Origin: Metaphire vulgaris
Lineage: Eukaryota; Annelida; Clitellata; Crassiclitellata; Megascolecidae
Assembly (NCBI GenBank): GCA_018105865.1
Contig: CM030848.1
Location: 835,001-899,000, forward strand
Length of the DNA: 64,000 bases
Reading direction: 5' to 3'
Shown here: positions 39,729 through 54,198 of the stretch, in pieces
Position numbering within the stretch: the stretch's first letter is position 1
Layout: every line of letters starts with the position of its first letter
The notes under the pieces: generated by a model
Databases searched by the model: none
What the model saw: the letters and a program-made list of their open reading frames with translations, nothing else
What the model was told of the DNA's origin: nothing
Position numbers and translations under genes: made by a program

Positions 39729-42700
39729 CTGTTGAAACTGGAATAACGAAATATTCAGATCTAACAAGTAGTTTAACGTATTAGTAAGGATACTCATTTT
39801 CTGAAATTATCAACAAAATATTACAATTCAGTGTACTTTATTGTTGAATCATTGACTTCAAAAGTCTGGCAAAATGAAAATAGGCTACCTGCTGAGGGAA
39901 GAATAATGTTTAATATTCAAAATACATAAAAATAAGTTCAGAATTTTTAACGCCTGACCCTTAGTAATATTCACTTCTACATTCCTCGCTGCATGCTTTA
40001 AGCACCTTGCCTCCTGGGGGAGCTCACATTTAGGACACTATAGTAGACAGACACAAAGACCGCACCTGTATTCGACAGGTAATGTCTTGAAGCAGGTAAT
40101 TTGCCTTGTTCAAGACAATGATGACCAGTCGTTCTGCTCGTTGCTTCTGTGCCGATGGCACCAAAGTCCGACACTGACCACAGGTAAGACGCATTTCCAC
40201 TGGCAGTTGGTGACTTCATTCCACCGCCGGTCGGATGGAGTTTGCCAGAGGCTGCCATCGTCAGCTGCTGAGCCACAGCCCACTCTCCAGCGCCAATTTC
40301 ACTCACCAATCTCAGATGCAATAGCTTCAACATAGAAACAAATTAATATGCACTAAATCCAGATGAAATTCCATTGATACGAATAAATGGTCAATAATAT
40401 AGTTATACTTTTGAAAAATTGTTTAAAATAAGAAATGTCTCGGGAGACTAAAAGAGTATTGACAGAAAGCAAAGGCATTATGCTTGAATTTAGGGCATAA
40501 GTTATTGAATTTGATTAATTATCATCAGCATCATTTAAACCTTTTCCAATTTTTTCAAAAGCTTTTCTTCTTCATCAAGACAAAGAATTTCTTCTGAAAA
40601 CAGTAAATAACACAAAAACTGTCAACCATCACTCACATGTTGCATGTGGAAAATTCCTTATTGACTCAGTTCTTAGCATTTATTCACTAATGGATTTCAT
40701 AAACAAACACTGTGCTGGTTTCATTACTTTTGACAAATATGATAACTCTGTATAGATCTTAATTGCTCTTAAACTATAAAATTACAATATTTTCCTATGA
40801 TTTCTTACTGAAATTAACATTAGGATGCTATAGTTGCACTAGGTAAGAAGGGTTTCTAATTAGAAAATACTCAATCGGCCACTATTATTAGTAGCAGGAG
40901 TAGTATTGATAAATAATGTATATACAGTAGATTAATAGGCCTATAATCCCAAAACAGAAGTCTTATAATTAGCCTACATAGAGAATTTTTATAGAATGAA
41001 ATATTTTATGAAGACATTTCAACAGAGACAACACTAGCGTCGCCATGGGGGGGGCAAATGGGGGCAAGTGCCTCCCCCTCAACCTGCCCCAGACCACCTA
41101 CCAGATTTGCGCAAATCCTGTGAGAAGGTTTTCTGTGAAGGGGGGCAGGGGTGGGTAAGGAATCTGACATGCTAGCCCCTTTTGCCCCCAACCAAAAATT
41201 CTTGGCAATGCACTGCAAACAGGCTATCAATTATATAATATTTTTGTTTTCTATAGAACTTGTCATACAAGAAACCAGCTCTCTTAAACCCCTCCTTATC
41301 TCTCGTTCGTTTTTTAGACATTTGATAGAGAACAGATTTCTGAAAGACTTTGTATAGTGTCATTTCAAATGGCTCACCATTTTTGGGGCATTTCGAATAC
41401 TCTAGAATAAAATTGAGGCAGAATATATTGACAATTCTAGTATGGTTTGACTCAGCTAAGCTGGGGACACAAGAAAATGTGGTTTTAATTTGTTTCAACA
41501 CTCTTCTGAATTTTGCATATCTACAGCCTACTGTAGCAATAATCCTTGCATTGTCAAATGTCAAACAGGGTTTCAATTGTATAGTATTTTTGTGGTCGAT
41601 AAAACTTGAGATGCAAGAAACCAGCTATCTCTAGACCCTCCTTATCTCTCATTCGATTTTTGTAGACATTTGAGAGACAACAGATTTCTGAAAGACTTTG
41701 TATAGTGTCATTTCAAATGGTTCACCATTTTTCGGGGCATTTCGAATGCTCTAGAATAAAATTGAGGCAGAATATATTGACAATTCTAGTACGGTTTGAC
41801 TCAGCTAAGCTGGGGACACAAGAAAATGTGGTTCTAATTTGTTTCATCACTCTTCTGTATTTTGCATATCTATAGCCTACTGACAGACACTTCGTGAGGA
41901 ACAAGCTGGATTCCGCAGCGGAAAATCCTGCATGGAGCACATCCTAACATTAAGGAACATCATTGAACAATGCCAGAACTGGAAGAAGCCTCTGTTTATC
42001 AATTACATAGACTTCAAGAAGGCTTTTGATAGCATACATCGAGATACACTCTGGAAAATACTAAAGATTTATGGCATCCCAGATAAATATATCAGCATAT
42101 TCCAGGCATTATACAGAAACTCTACATGCTGCATAAGAACAAGAAATGGTCACACAAAGATGTTTAACATTCTGACTGGCGTGAGACAAGGATGCACCCT
42201 TTCACCTTTCCTGTTTCTTATTGTTATCGACTTCATCATGAAGAAGTCGATAGATGGTCCAAACTTTGGCTTAAAATGGGGCCAACACAGGCTGGCAGAC
42301 CTGGACTTTGCCAATGACATTACCTTGATAAGTGAAAGACAGGATATCCTACAAGAAATGACAGATGCACTTTATGAAAACGGAGCAAAAGTTGGGCTAA
42401 AAATCAGCTGTGAAAAAACGAAAGAGATGGTAGTGCATGGAGACTCACAAGTAACACCACTCACTGTTGATGGAAACCAAATTGAATGCGTCGAGACGTT
42501 CATATATCTTGGCAGCAATCTTTCCAACAACGGTGATGTTGACCCTGATGTACTGTAAATGTAAGAATTGGGAAGGCGTCAGCAGTATTTCGACGTCTCA
42601 ACAAAATATGGAGGTGCAGCTCTATCAGCAAGAGTACTAAGCTGCATCTATACTCTGTCATTGTAATAACGACTGCTCTGTATGCAAGTGAAACGTGGAA

Positions 42701-45700
42701 GAGGACGAAGAAAACTCAACAGAGATTAGACGTTTTTCACCGACGATGTCTCCGTCAGATCTTAGGAGTGACATGGAAAGATCACATGCCCAATGAGGAA
42801 GTTATGCAACTAACTGGCATGGACTCGCTACATTGTACAGTAGACGAGCGCAGACGCAGATACATTGGGCACATCTTACGAATGTCACCGTCAAGACCCG
42901 CAGCCCAAGCAATGAGCTGGAGACCAGAGAATGGGAGAAGAGGCAGAGGAAGACCGAAGATAACATGGCAAGACACTTTTGCTGAAGACATCAAAGATAT
43001 GGGGCTAGAGATAAACAAAGCAAGAGAAGTTGCCAATGATCGTACCGGTTGGAGAAGACTAGTCGCCCAATGTTCCAGAGGGAACAGGAGGAACTAAGTC
43101 TAAGTCTAAGATAGCCTACTGTAGCACTAATCCTTGCATTGTCCAATGTCAAACAGGGTATCAATTATATAATATTTTTGTGGTCTATGGAACCTGTCAT
43201 ACAAGAAACCAGCTCTCTAAAACTCCTTCTTATCTCTTGTTCGATTTTTTAGACATTTGACAGAGAACAGATTTCTGAAAGATTTTGTATAGTGTCCTTT
43301 CAAATGGCTCACCATTTTTCGGGGCATTTTGAATGCTCTAGAATAAAATTGAGGCAGAATATATTGACAATTCTAGTACGGTTTGACTCAGCTAAGCTGG
43401 GGACACAAGAAAATGTGGTTTTAATTTGTTTCATCACTCTTCTGTATTTTTCATATCTATAGCCTACTGTAGCACTAATCCTTGCATTGTCCAATGTCAA
43501 ACAGGGTATCAATTATATAGTATTTTTGTGGTCTATAGAACTTGTCATACAAGAAACCAGCTTTCTTAAACCACTCCTTATCTCTCATTCGATTTTGTAG
43601 ACATTTGACAGACAACAGATTTCTGAAAGACTTTGTATAGCGTCGTTTCAAATGGTTCACCATTTTTCGGGGCATTTCGAATGCTCTAGAATAAAACTGA
43701 GGCAGAATATATTGACAATTCTAGTACGGTTTGACTCAGCTAAGCTGGGGACACAAGAAAATGTGGTTCTAATTTGTTTCATCAATCTTCTGAATTTTGC
43801 ATATCTACAGCCTACTGTAGCAATAATCCTTGCATTGTCCAATGTCAAACAGGCACTAGCGTAGCCACGGGGGCAAATGGGGGCAAGTGCTCCCCCAACC
43901 TGCCCCAGACCACCTACCAGATTCACGCAAATCCGGTGAGAAAGTTTTCTGTGAAGGGAGGGGGCAGCGGTGGGTAAGGAATCTGACACGCTAGCCCCTT
44001 TTGCCCCCCAACCAAAAATTCCTGGCAACGCCACTGTGAGACAATGAAATGAATGCTCTTAATTTCCTTTGTAAAATTGTCTAATTGTATAACGTGGATT
44101 ATGAAAACTCCTGTACTTATCAAATCAGCCAATACAAGAAAACAAAAAGAAAATGGATACATAAAGTACTCATACCTTGTAAGTATCTACAAAATCCAGT
44201 CAGATTTTCGAACTTAGTGCCATCTGTAACTCGATATTCTTCCCTTGCCTGTAAATTGAAATCTTCGACCAGCTGTTTGGTCAATATCCTGTCTACAGTT
44301 GGTCCTCGATACATGTTAAACATCTGAAGCTTTTTCGCCTTCTGAATAGTCATCATCATAAGCCGCTTTGTCTCGTAGATGCGCACGTATTCTTGTATCA
44401 GGTTCTTTCTCGACTTCAGACCACCAATGCAGAACTTCTGCCACCATCTGTACTTGTTAAAGACTTCTAACAGAGTCAGATTAAGCGAATTCCTTCCAGC
44501 AGAGCGCGTTCCAGCGATCGACGACTTTCTCAGTGACGACGCTGCTGCCAAATTCTTTTTCCAATACAAGGACTCTGTAGCAGGTTTGGATTGATCAACT
44601 CTGATCCCATAGATTCTCATCTGATCCTGGAGTCGTCTGGATTGTTGAGAGAACCACTGGATAGCTTCGTCCCTGTTCATCGATCTGCCTAAATGACAAC
44701 GGAACAGTCTTGCGCTCGGCTCAACAAGATCCGTCTGTTCTCTCCTGTCAACAAGTCTGTTCTTAGTTGCGTGCATAAAGTGTGGATTCTGCGCCAAATA
44801 GGCCTTGAGCGATCTCCTCTTCAGCCAGTATTCCTTTGGAGCGCTGATGCTGTGCGTACGTCGCCGAAATGACGAGTCCCTCTCGGGACTACTGTCTCTG
44901 CTATTCGAGGTGGAGTAAGACCTGCGCGTAGGAAGGTTGTCATCTTCGTTTTCCGATTCATACCAAATGTATTTGACTGACTCCAGTTTTTCTGCCCATC
45001 GCTGATGCTTTGCATTATCTTGCCACTTGTGCTTGAAATTGGCGATCTGTAGTTTGCCACCGGAAGCGTATGAAAGCACGTTTTCGCTGCCATCTCTTAA
45101 AAATTCCTTTTCACTTCTGTAATGATCAGCAGCACCGCTATCATCGGAAAGGAACTCAGAAGAGTCTTGAAGCATCTTTCCTTTTGTGAGATAACTCTGA
45201 TAGTTTGCAGCATTTGTTTCATCTAAATCTATCAGATTTGCTTGTTCACGCTTGGTTTCATCATTGCCACTCAACTGCTGCACAGAATCGCTTCTAAAGC
45301 AATCAGATTTTTCACGAGATTCTTTAAAATTTCTGTGTACTGAATTTTCTCTTTGCTTGACAAATTCACTTGCATCAACTCTTTCAAAATGCATATCGTC
45401 AGTTTCAGTGCATTCGTCTCGCGTCATTTTGCCAGGTTCATGCATTGAGCGCTTCTTCAGTTTTTGTTGTCTGAACCCTGGAGAAGAGAGAAAAGACCTT
45501 GACAATGTCAAACTACATTCAGAGTCATCATCAATTTGCTGAAATAGTTCTAAACCATCATCTTCAGAAGAAACTGTTTTCATTCCTTTCACTCTTCTCC
45601 TCTGCTTCATCTCTAAATCTCTCTTTCAATAACAGTGATCTCTTGCTTTTCTCTAAATATTCATGAAAAGTATTTTTGTCCTCATCGTTACCCAATAACT

Positions 45701-48700
45701 GAGAGGAATGGCTTGCTCGGCAAGAGTTGTTATCATAAGCACAGGTTTGTGTTTCTTTGGTGAAGAGTCTTGCTTTGTGCGCTGTCATTTCTTTTGCAGG
45801 AGATGAAGCTCTTCTCTGAAGCACAGGGGACCGTGTAATGCTGTTTGGAGTCTCACTATCAAACATCAACGATTCCGGCAAAGAGCTCTGCTTAATTGTT
45901 GAGTTGGAACCACTGCGTATGTCCAAGTCTTGTCTTTGTGTGGAATCTCTGCATGTATTTAAATTATGGCTTCCTGATTTATAGGGACTCTGGTCTTTGC
46001 TTACCTCAATGGGTGAAGCTTCAACCTCAGTTGCTTTGATGAATGAGTCTTGTTCAAAATCTTCTAAACATTTTCCAGACAATTCCACAGAAGTTGAATC
46101 ATCCTCTTTAGAATAGGCCTGCATATAATTGGCATGATCTTCTTTAGAATAAACAGATATACTGTGTCTTTGATTTGGCATTTGGTGATCTGAACCGTGT
46201 TCATTAGCATCGCTGTGATCTTGTTCTGAGTTCCCGTAGCCCTGGTCATGCACTGGGTGTGCCATAGAGTCAGTGTTGGGTCTCATAGACTGGCTTGTAA
46301 GATCATCATATTCTGTACTTGCTAGTTCATTTGAGCTTTTCACCAAAGTCTTTTGCACAAGTGAACTGGAATCTGTCCATACATCCTCTGATAAATGTCC
46401 CTTTATTAATTCCGCTGATAAGTCGACATCCTGATTCTGTTCTGCATCCGAATAACAGCTCCGATCAGGTTCTAAACTTAGCACATTAGAAACATTTGCC
46501 GATTCAGATGGGTACATATGTTGTGCGGTTAACATAGATGAACTAACACCTTTACCATTGCCCACATCTACAGGATCCACTGATATGCTGATATTCTGTT
46601 TTTGCTTTGTTTCTGAGCCATCATAGTCCACAGGATCCACTGATAAGCTGATATTCTGTTTTTGCTTTGCTTCTGAGCCACCATAGTCCACAGGATCCAC
46701 TGATATGCCAATATTCTGTTTTTGCTTTGCTTCTGAGCCATCATAGTCCACAGGATCCACTGATAAGCTGATATTCTGTTTTTGCTTTGTTTTTGAGCCA
46801 TCATAGTCCACAGGATCCACTGATAAGCTGATATTCTTTTTGCTTTTTTTGCCATTGTCCACAGGATCCACTGATAAGCTGATATTCTGTTTAGTCCACA
46901 GGATCCACTGATAAGCTGATATTCTGTTTTTGCTTTGTTTCTGAGCCATCATAGTCCACAGGATCCACTGATAAGCTGATATTCTGTTTTTGCTTTGCTT
47001 CTGAGTAACCATTGTCCACAGGATCCACTGATAAGCTGATATTCTGTTTTTGCTTTGCTTTTGAGCCATCATAGTCCACAGGATCCACTGATAAGCTGAT
47101 ATTCTGTTTTTGCTTTGTTTCTGAGCCATCATAGTCCACAGGATCCACAGATAAGCTGATATTCTGTTTTTGCTTTGCTTCTGAGCCATCATTATCCACT
47201 GATCTGATATTCTGTTTTTGGTTCTGAGTAACCAGTGACAGGATCCACTGATAAGCTGATATTCTGTTTTTCTTTGCTTCTGAGCCATCATTATCCACAT
47301 CTGAAGATAAGCTGGACTTCACCTGTTCATTTCTCAATGATAAGTTGACATCTTTGTCTTCGATTGTTTCTGAGTCAAGGTTCTGATTGGGTCCTGAACA
47401 TAACATGCTGGACATGTTGACTGATTCATGTGGGTGCATATCTTGTGTACTTAACACAGATGATAACATAACTTTACGCTCAGAGTGAGTAGGTACTTCT
47501 TCAAAATCTGCTTTCGTCAGTTGTTCTTTTGCATTTTTCATTTCGGGATCATTCTTAGCCACAGACAACATTTGTGACGATGCTGTTTCAGCCTTTGACG
47601 TGCCAGGATAACGCGCAGAATCGGCCAACATAGACACCGGTAAGACGCCATTTTCAATGGCATTGTTACCATTGCGTGCCATTGCAGATAAGCAGTCATT
47701 CTGTTCATTACTCACTGATAAGGCAACATTTCCGTTCTGTTCTGAAGTCAAAGGTCTGATCATTTTCATCACTCACTCGCCAAGGCACAATTGTCGATTC
47801 ATTCGGGTTAATCATAGTAATAATATCAGGTGCAGCCAACACAGATGAACCCACATTTTCAACATTGTCTATGTTCTCAGATGTTATGAAGTCCTGTTCA
47901 TTTCTTAATGCTAACCTGACATTCCGGTTCTGTTGTGCGTTTGACTCACATTCCTGATCATGTTCTGACCTTAGTACCTTAGACACAGGGGCTGATTCAG
48001 GTCGGCATATACCTTGTGTAGATGCCACAGATGAATCCACATTTTCACCAATGTTTCCACGTACAGATAAGCTGGAATTCTGGTCACTCGTGCCCTGATT
48101 ATCATCTACCGGCTTCAATGCAGCAGGCAATTTCAAATCATCACCAACTGCAATATCTGTGGGTCCAGAAGTTTTAGTAACAGTGCCATCTACACTTAGC
48201 GACAGTTCATGTGGCAAATGGTTTGCATCATTCTGTTCTATCGACATTTGTTGGTGCTTGGCTTCAGATAATCCAGAATGAATTGGAACATTTGTAGCAA
48301 TTGGAATAATCTCAACAAAGGACTCAGGCTCTTCATTTGAATCAGCCTTCACTGCACATACGTCATTCAATTTCCCTATATTTACAAAGCCCTTATCATC
48401 ACGCACTGTTCCATTTTCTGAAATTATTTCATTCTCCGCTTGAATTCCTTTCTGATTTTCAATATTTTCCTGAGGAAAGTTCTGTGCATTTGGAATAAAG
48501 TGACTGCTCTCCATCTCTCCCGATTCCACTGGTAAATTCTTCTGAAGCAGCGCATTGCTGTCGCTCATCACATCAAAGCGGTTCACTGCAGATGGAGATT
48601 TTGAACCTGATGCCTTTAAAATCTTTGCAGCTAATAGTTTCTTATTTCCATTTAAGTTGTTTCCTTTCAAATCTGAAGAAGAATCGAGATCTTGATCTGT

Positions 48701-51700
48701 TAAATCATTTCCAGGCGATGTTTCTCTGTTTTCTCTGATTTCAGTTCCTTTCGAATCAAACAGGAACTCTGGGTCTGGTTTCTGTGCATCTGTGGCCTTT
48801 AGTGGCAAATCGTGTCTCAGTTCCATCACATCGTTCTTTTCAACCTCTTCTAATACGTCCTCTATTTTGGATTCTTTCACATTTCTTCTCACTGATTCTT
48901 GAATATTTGCCTCCGATAAAGATAAACATTCCATCTTCAGTGTCTCTGCAGAATTTCCATCCAACTGTTGATTATCTCCAATGAATCCAGTCGCGTTTTG
49001 ATCTGAAAACATCTCAACATTTGATTTCTTCCGATCTCCTTCGGGTAATTCTTTATTCTTTTGCCTGAAACCATTGTCCATCTTTGCTGGTAAGTGGTCA
49101 AACTTTGATTCAGCTATATTTCCACCAGACTCTTCTTTCTTCAACTTTGATTCTTTATCTGGCAATAATTGTCTGTTCTTCTCCATTATGTTATCTTTAT
49201 CTTTCAGCATTTCACCTTTTTGCTGGGAATCTTTTCTCATTTTCTCATTCATAAATTCATCACCAATTTTGATAAATTCGTCATTCAAAGCAGGTGAACA
49301 TTCGATTTCTACGGACCTCTTTCCCTCCTCAGCTTTGGGTTTAGAGTGAGAAGGTACTTCTTCAAAATCTGCCTTCATCAATTTTTTGTCAAATTTTCGT
49401 CAAGTTCTTTCGCATTTTTCATTTCAGGATCATTCTTAGCCACAGACGACATCTTGGACAACGCAGTCTCGGTCTCTGCCATGCGGCGATAATCGTCGGA
49501 ATCCAATTCGTTGAGTTTCAGAAGCTCTGCACAGTCCTTATGATGCTTAGACATTGCTCCTCCGTAAGGGGTAACAGAATGACCCTGAAATTTCCAAATA
49601 TTAAATCCTACAATCTTGCAGTAACAACCTGACCAGCCGCCTCATGGATACACCGACCTTTGCCCGGCCAACAAACCACCTTACGGTCCATTGATTCATT
49701 GTTGAATGTACCTAGAACCAACACTGAAATTGGTAAGAGAGCTTTTTCTATTTCTGGGCCTAAAATCTGGAACTCTCTCCCTCCGGCTGTCAGATCTTCC
49801 AATTCACTGAGCATCTTCCGATCCAGACTTAAGACACATCTCTTTCAATTGGCGTTTCCTCCATAGACCGTCTCACTCTCTCCCTCTGACTGATCTCTGG
49901 AATGACCTGGATCTTTGCGGATTGATTTTGAAGTACCATCGATTGATACCTGGGTATTAGAACTATCTATAGAAGTGAAAGCTATCTCAAGACAGACTAA
50001 GCGCATAAGAATAAGCAGCTACTGCTGTACTACTTTCCAGGGCGCTGTATAAGTTTACGAGATTTTACTTACTTACTTACTTACAGTGAATTAAAACAAC
50101 AAAGTTATTTTGATTTCAAGGTTTGTGAAAAACAATTTAGTCCACGTTGACCAATAACAGTTAAGCTAACACAGGCAAACTGTTAAGGTTTATCAAATGC
50201 AGGTCAAAGGCTGATCTGCATTTCAAACCTTTGAAGGAAAATACCAGTCACTGACTGACTACAGCATACAGGGAAGATATTTCAAGTTAACACAATGCTA
50301 CATCAAAGGTTACAAAGGAATTACAATGCACTGCAAAGCTCAGTATGAATCTTTATTCAATTGTTTCTGACAAGAAATTGATTCAAAAATAAATTATATA
50401 AATTCTACATTCTACAGGCATAGTAACTTCTTAAGGTCATATTTTTTTCATAAGTCATATAAACCATATGTTCTTCTGGAGCAATCTTCTTTTAAGCATA
50501 ATCTGAATGGAATTGTTCTCTTTAAGATGAATGTTGTATATATGCATATAACTGGATGGTTATAATGCATAATATATTTTCTCATGTACTTTCCTCTTAC
50601 CCCACAAGTCATGACACTCTTCTTAGATGCGTTGTTATCGACGAGATAAGATACGAGAGGCAAGTTGTTGGTCAGCGCCGCGATGTGTAGACATGTTCTT
50701 CCATCGTAGTTCGCTATGTCAGTGGATTCAGAACGCGTTCCAAGTAAATACTTAACAGCATCTTCAATGAAATAACAATTTTTTGCAGAAAGTGCATCAA
50801 CATCAAAGCACTGGGTAGCTTATGAAACCAAATCATCATCATCACCATCATCATCATGATCATAATCATCATCATCATAATTGAGAACATTAAGAAAATC
50901 AAAGTAAGATCTGCAGAGATAAAACACAACAATGATGATGAAAATGCACTTTTCTTATCAAGTTTGTTTTAATCACTTTGTCTGATTATGTGGAATAACA
51001 TGAGGACATTGGTGGACAAGACAAACTGATCACTCTGTAGCTGCCATGTGTGACCACTTTGCCCCCTCTCCAAGTGGTTTAGTTCTGACGATGACAACAA
51101 CAATGATGACAAAGATGATGATGAAAATAATGCAAAGAGAAACAGAGGACAAGAGGAAGAGAAAGAATGAAATGGAGGACGAATCACGAATGAGACATGG
51201 AAATGAAAACTTGAACAGCGTGGAGCTTGGAATGATTTTAATACCATTCTGATGAGCAAGGGCTGCCTCATGGATAGGATAATCCCCTTTGGCATTCTGC
51301 ATCCACAGATCTCCACCCGATGCCTTTAAAATCCGAAGACATTCGACCGAGCCTTTTGCTGCGGCACAATGTGCTGGGCTGCAGAACAAGAGAAGCAAAG
51401 TGAAACTCAACTGATGTCATTTCATGTCTAAATCTCTCTCACCTGAAACAAAATTCTTCTACTAAATCTAATCTAATCTAATCTTAAACTTCTATAGCGC
51501 CACTTTCATAATGCACAGGAGCATCAACCGATGGCACACCAAATCCAAATCACTAAAGATCCAGGTCAAATCCAGGGTATCCGGCCGAACAAACGGGTGA
51601 CAGTCTATGGTGGATAAGCCCGGTCAAAAAGGTGGGTCTTTAATCTTGCTCTAAAAATGTGTAATGAATTTGCAATGCGAACATGCTGAGGCAATGAGTT

Positions 51701-53464
51701 CCAGAGTTTGGGAGCAGCCACTGAAAAGGCACGAGAACCAAGAACTGTCCGAGTATGGGGGATGGAGAGAACTATTGCAGACGAAGATCTGGTTGAGTAT
51801 TTGTTTGCTTGTACAGAAAGTTTTGAAAGAAGGTAACTGGGTTCCTTGTTCCTTACTAAATCACTGATGCAGAAAGATTGCAGAAGCAAAGCAAAACTTC
51901 TGTGCTCATTAAAACATTTTCTTAAATGATATAATTTGTGACTTTTCAGTCATCAATTGAATTTGCAAAAATGCCCAGTCAACTACTATACATTATTCTG
52001 ACAAATCAAAATAATAAGTTGCACAATAAGCAAAATCCTCTTGAATACAAATATTTAACTCAGCCTAATTGGTCCCATTGTCACAAAGGCTTAAACAAGC
52101 CATAATAAATTCATGGCTGTAAAAATAGTATAACAGCAAAAGTGATACATTTATCATCTGAATACTGTTTTTCAGATCATCCTCTTCAAATTAAATTATT
52201 TCCAAATGTGAAGCAAAAGGTGGTTGTTAACCTTCTAAGTCGGTAGTCGAGATGATTTGGATTGCAGCGGTGTCTCTGAAGCAGGACTCTGGTTGTCTCG
52301 ATGTGACCGAGCGAAACGGAATAGAAGAGCGGAGTGCAGCCGCTGTAGTCAACGACATCGACGGCAATCGCCTTCTTCTTAAGAAGTATGTCGACACATT
52401 CGGTGTTTCCTCTTGCAGAGGCACAGTGGAGAGCTGCAGAAACAGAAAGAGAAACCAATACGACGCACCTCATTTCTACTTTTTATTATAAATATATTCT
52501 ATGAATATGCAGAGGCAATCAAACTCATATTACCCGGTAAAAATAGCCGTCAAGAATTCTCATTCCAACCGATTGTATTTTACATTGATATGTAAAACAT
52601 TTAATCTTTTTATTTGTTAATTGCACGATTAAATTTTGTAATCGTGCGTTAATCGCGGTTTTAAAGCACATGATGTATGGGTTCTGACAAGTGGGACAAA
52701 GTACTTGTTATGTATTTAAAATTTTGTTTGAATGGATGCAGGTTAAGGCAAGGACTAGGATTACTGTCAGGGTAAATAAATTAGCAGACAACTGTAATGT
52801 AATTTGCTAAAACATTGACCATTCTATTATTGATCAAACAAAATTTGAAAATTACTGGTGGGAAGCGGTGAAACTGAGGAATAGCACAGGAGTTGCTTAG
52901 CTGAGATGCGAGATTAGATTGGCGATATTCAGATAAAGAATGAAATTAACTAAGGATAATCCTTATGTTATTGTATGAGATGAAAATTCAGTCAAGATTA
53001 TTCCAGATCATTTGTATTTATGGCTGAAAGTACTTGGCTTTAGATTAAGTAAGTAAGTGTGGATTTGATGATGGCTGTAGGTCACCAAATAATAATCTGG
53101 TCATAATTTATGATTAAAACACAATATTATTAATGTTTTCATCAGTCATTGAATGTATCAACAAATCAACTGTGTCACTGAATTGTAAGAATTACCATGC
53201 TAATCAAAATGACATTCATACCTGTTAATCCTTCTTTATCACGATGATTAAGATTGCAACCGGCCTTCACTAACATTTCGCAAGCCTCAGCACTCCCTGG
53301 TGAAAGAAGAAGAAGAAGTCTCTCATTCAAATGCAATCATTTAACATAAAGCAAAAGAACTTCATCCAGCATCTCAAAGAAAAACATTATAAGAAAACTT
53401 AAGCATATTGAAACCACTATAGATTATATAGATATGCATATATGTTAATAAATAAATATCTTGA

Positions 53465-53525
<61 letters not shown>

Positions 53526-54198
53526 CCATGTTCCAGCGTTTGTCAGTTACAATTCAACGCTTCAACGCAATCGCCTTCTGAGGTTCTTTTGCACACCTCG
53601 AACCGGATGAGAGTTAGCAGCACACTATTTCTATATGTCTCCAGACAATTTATATATATATATATATATTTATTTATTAACATATATGCATATATATATA
53701 TATATATATATATATGGAGCTCTGGAAAGATCTCCCTCAAGACAAAGCTCCAACTTTTACGAGTCTGTGTCTTCTCTGTGCTCCTTTATGGAGGCGAGAC
53801 TTAGACACTGAAAAAGGATGACTGCAGGCGACTCCTGGCTTTTGAAATGCGATGCTACCGACGGCTTCTTAAGATATGGTGGGGAATGAAAATCACGAAT
53901 AAAGAAGTAAGGAGAAGAATCGGGATCGACAGTGATGTGATAAACACAATCAAAGAAAGGAAGCTCCAGATGTTTGGTCATGTCAGTCGCATGGAGGAGA
54001 AGAGAATTCTGAACGTTGCAATGGAGGGAACAAGGCCCAGGAGACGATGGTTCGACGACATCAGAGAGTGGACGGGATTAAATCTTGGAGAGGCAATACA
54101 TGCGGCACAAGACCGCGAAAATTGGAAAAGAATCTTTCAGCATGCTACTGGTCTCGACGGTTCCTGAGGGGACTATGAGCTGATGATGATGATGATGA

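Larger units (their letters stand above)
41024..44044 (+). mobile_element. Composite hAT-type element: MITE, tandem array, MITE
   Basis: Two direct copies of one MITE (41032-41215 and 43854-44036) bracket a four-unit array of about 348 bp per unit. The outer flanks are AGAGACAA (41024-41031) and TGAGACAA (44037-44044), a 7/8 match of the 8-bp size made by hAT transposases. The inner flanks are both CAAACAGG (41216-41223 and 43846-43853). A retrotransposon later interrupted unit 2. The outer termini read CACTAGCGTCGCCA and, as reverse complement of the right end, CAGTGGCGTTGCCA. No transposase is present. That it moved as one unit is inference. Confidence 0.6.

Noticed and set aside
46560..47300. 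Regular 60-bp spacing suggesting a CRISPR-like array
   Set aside because: Units have no unique spacers, lie inside a spliced animal coding exon and encode an in-frame peptide repeat.
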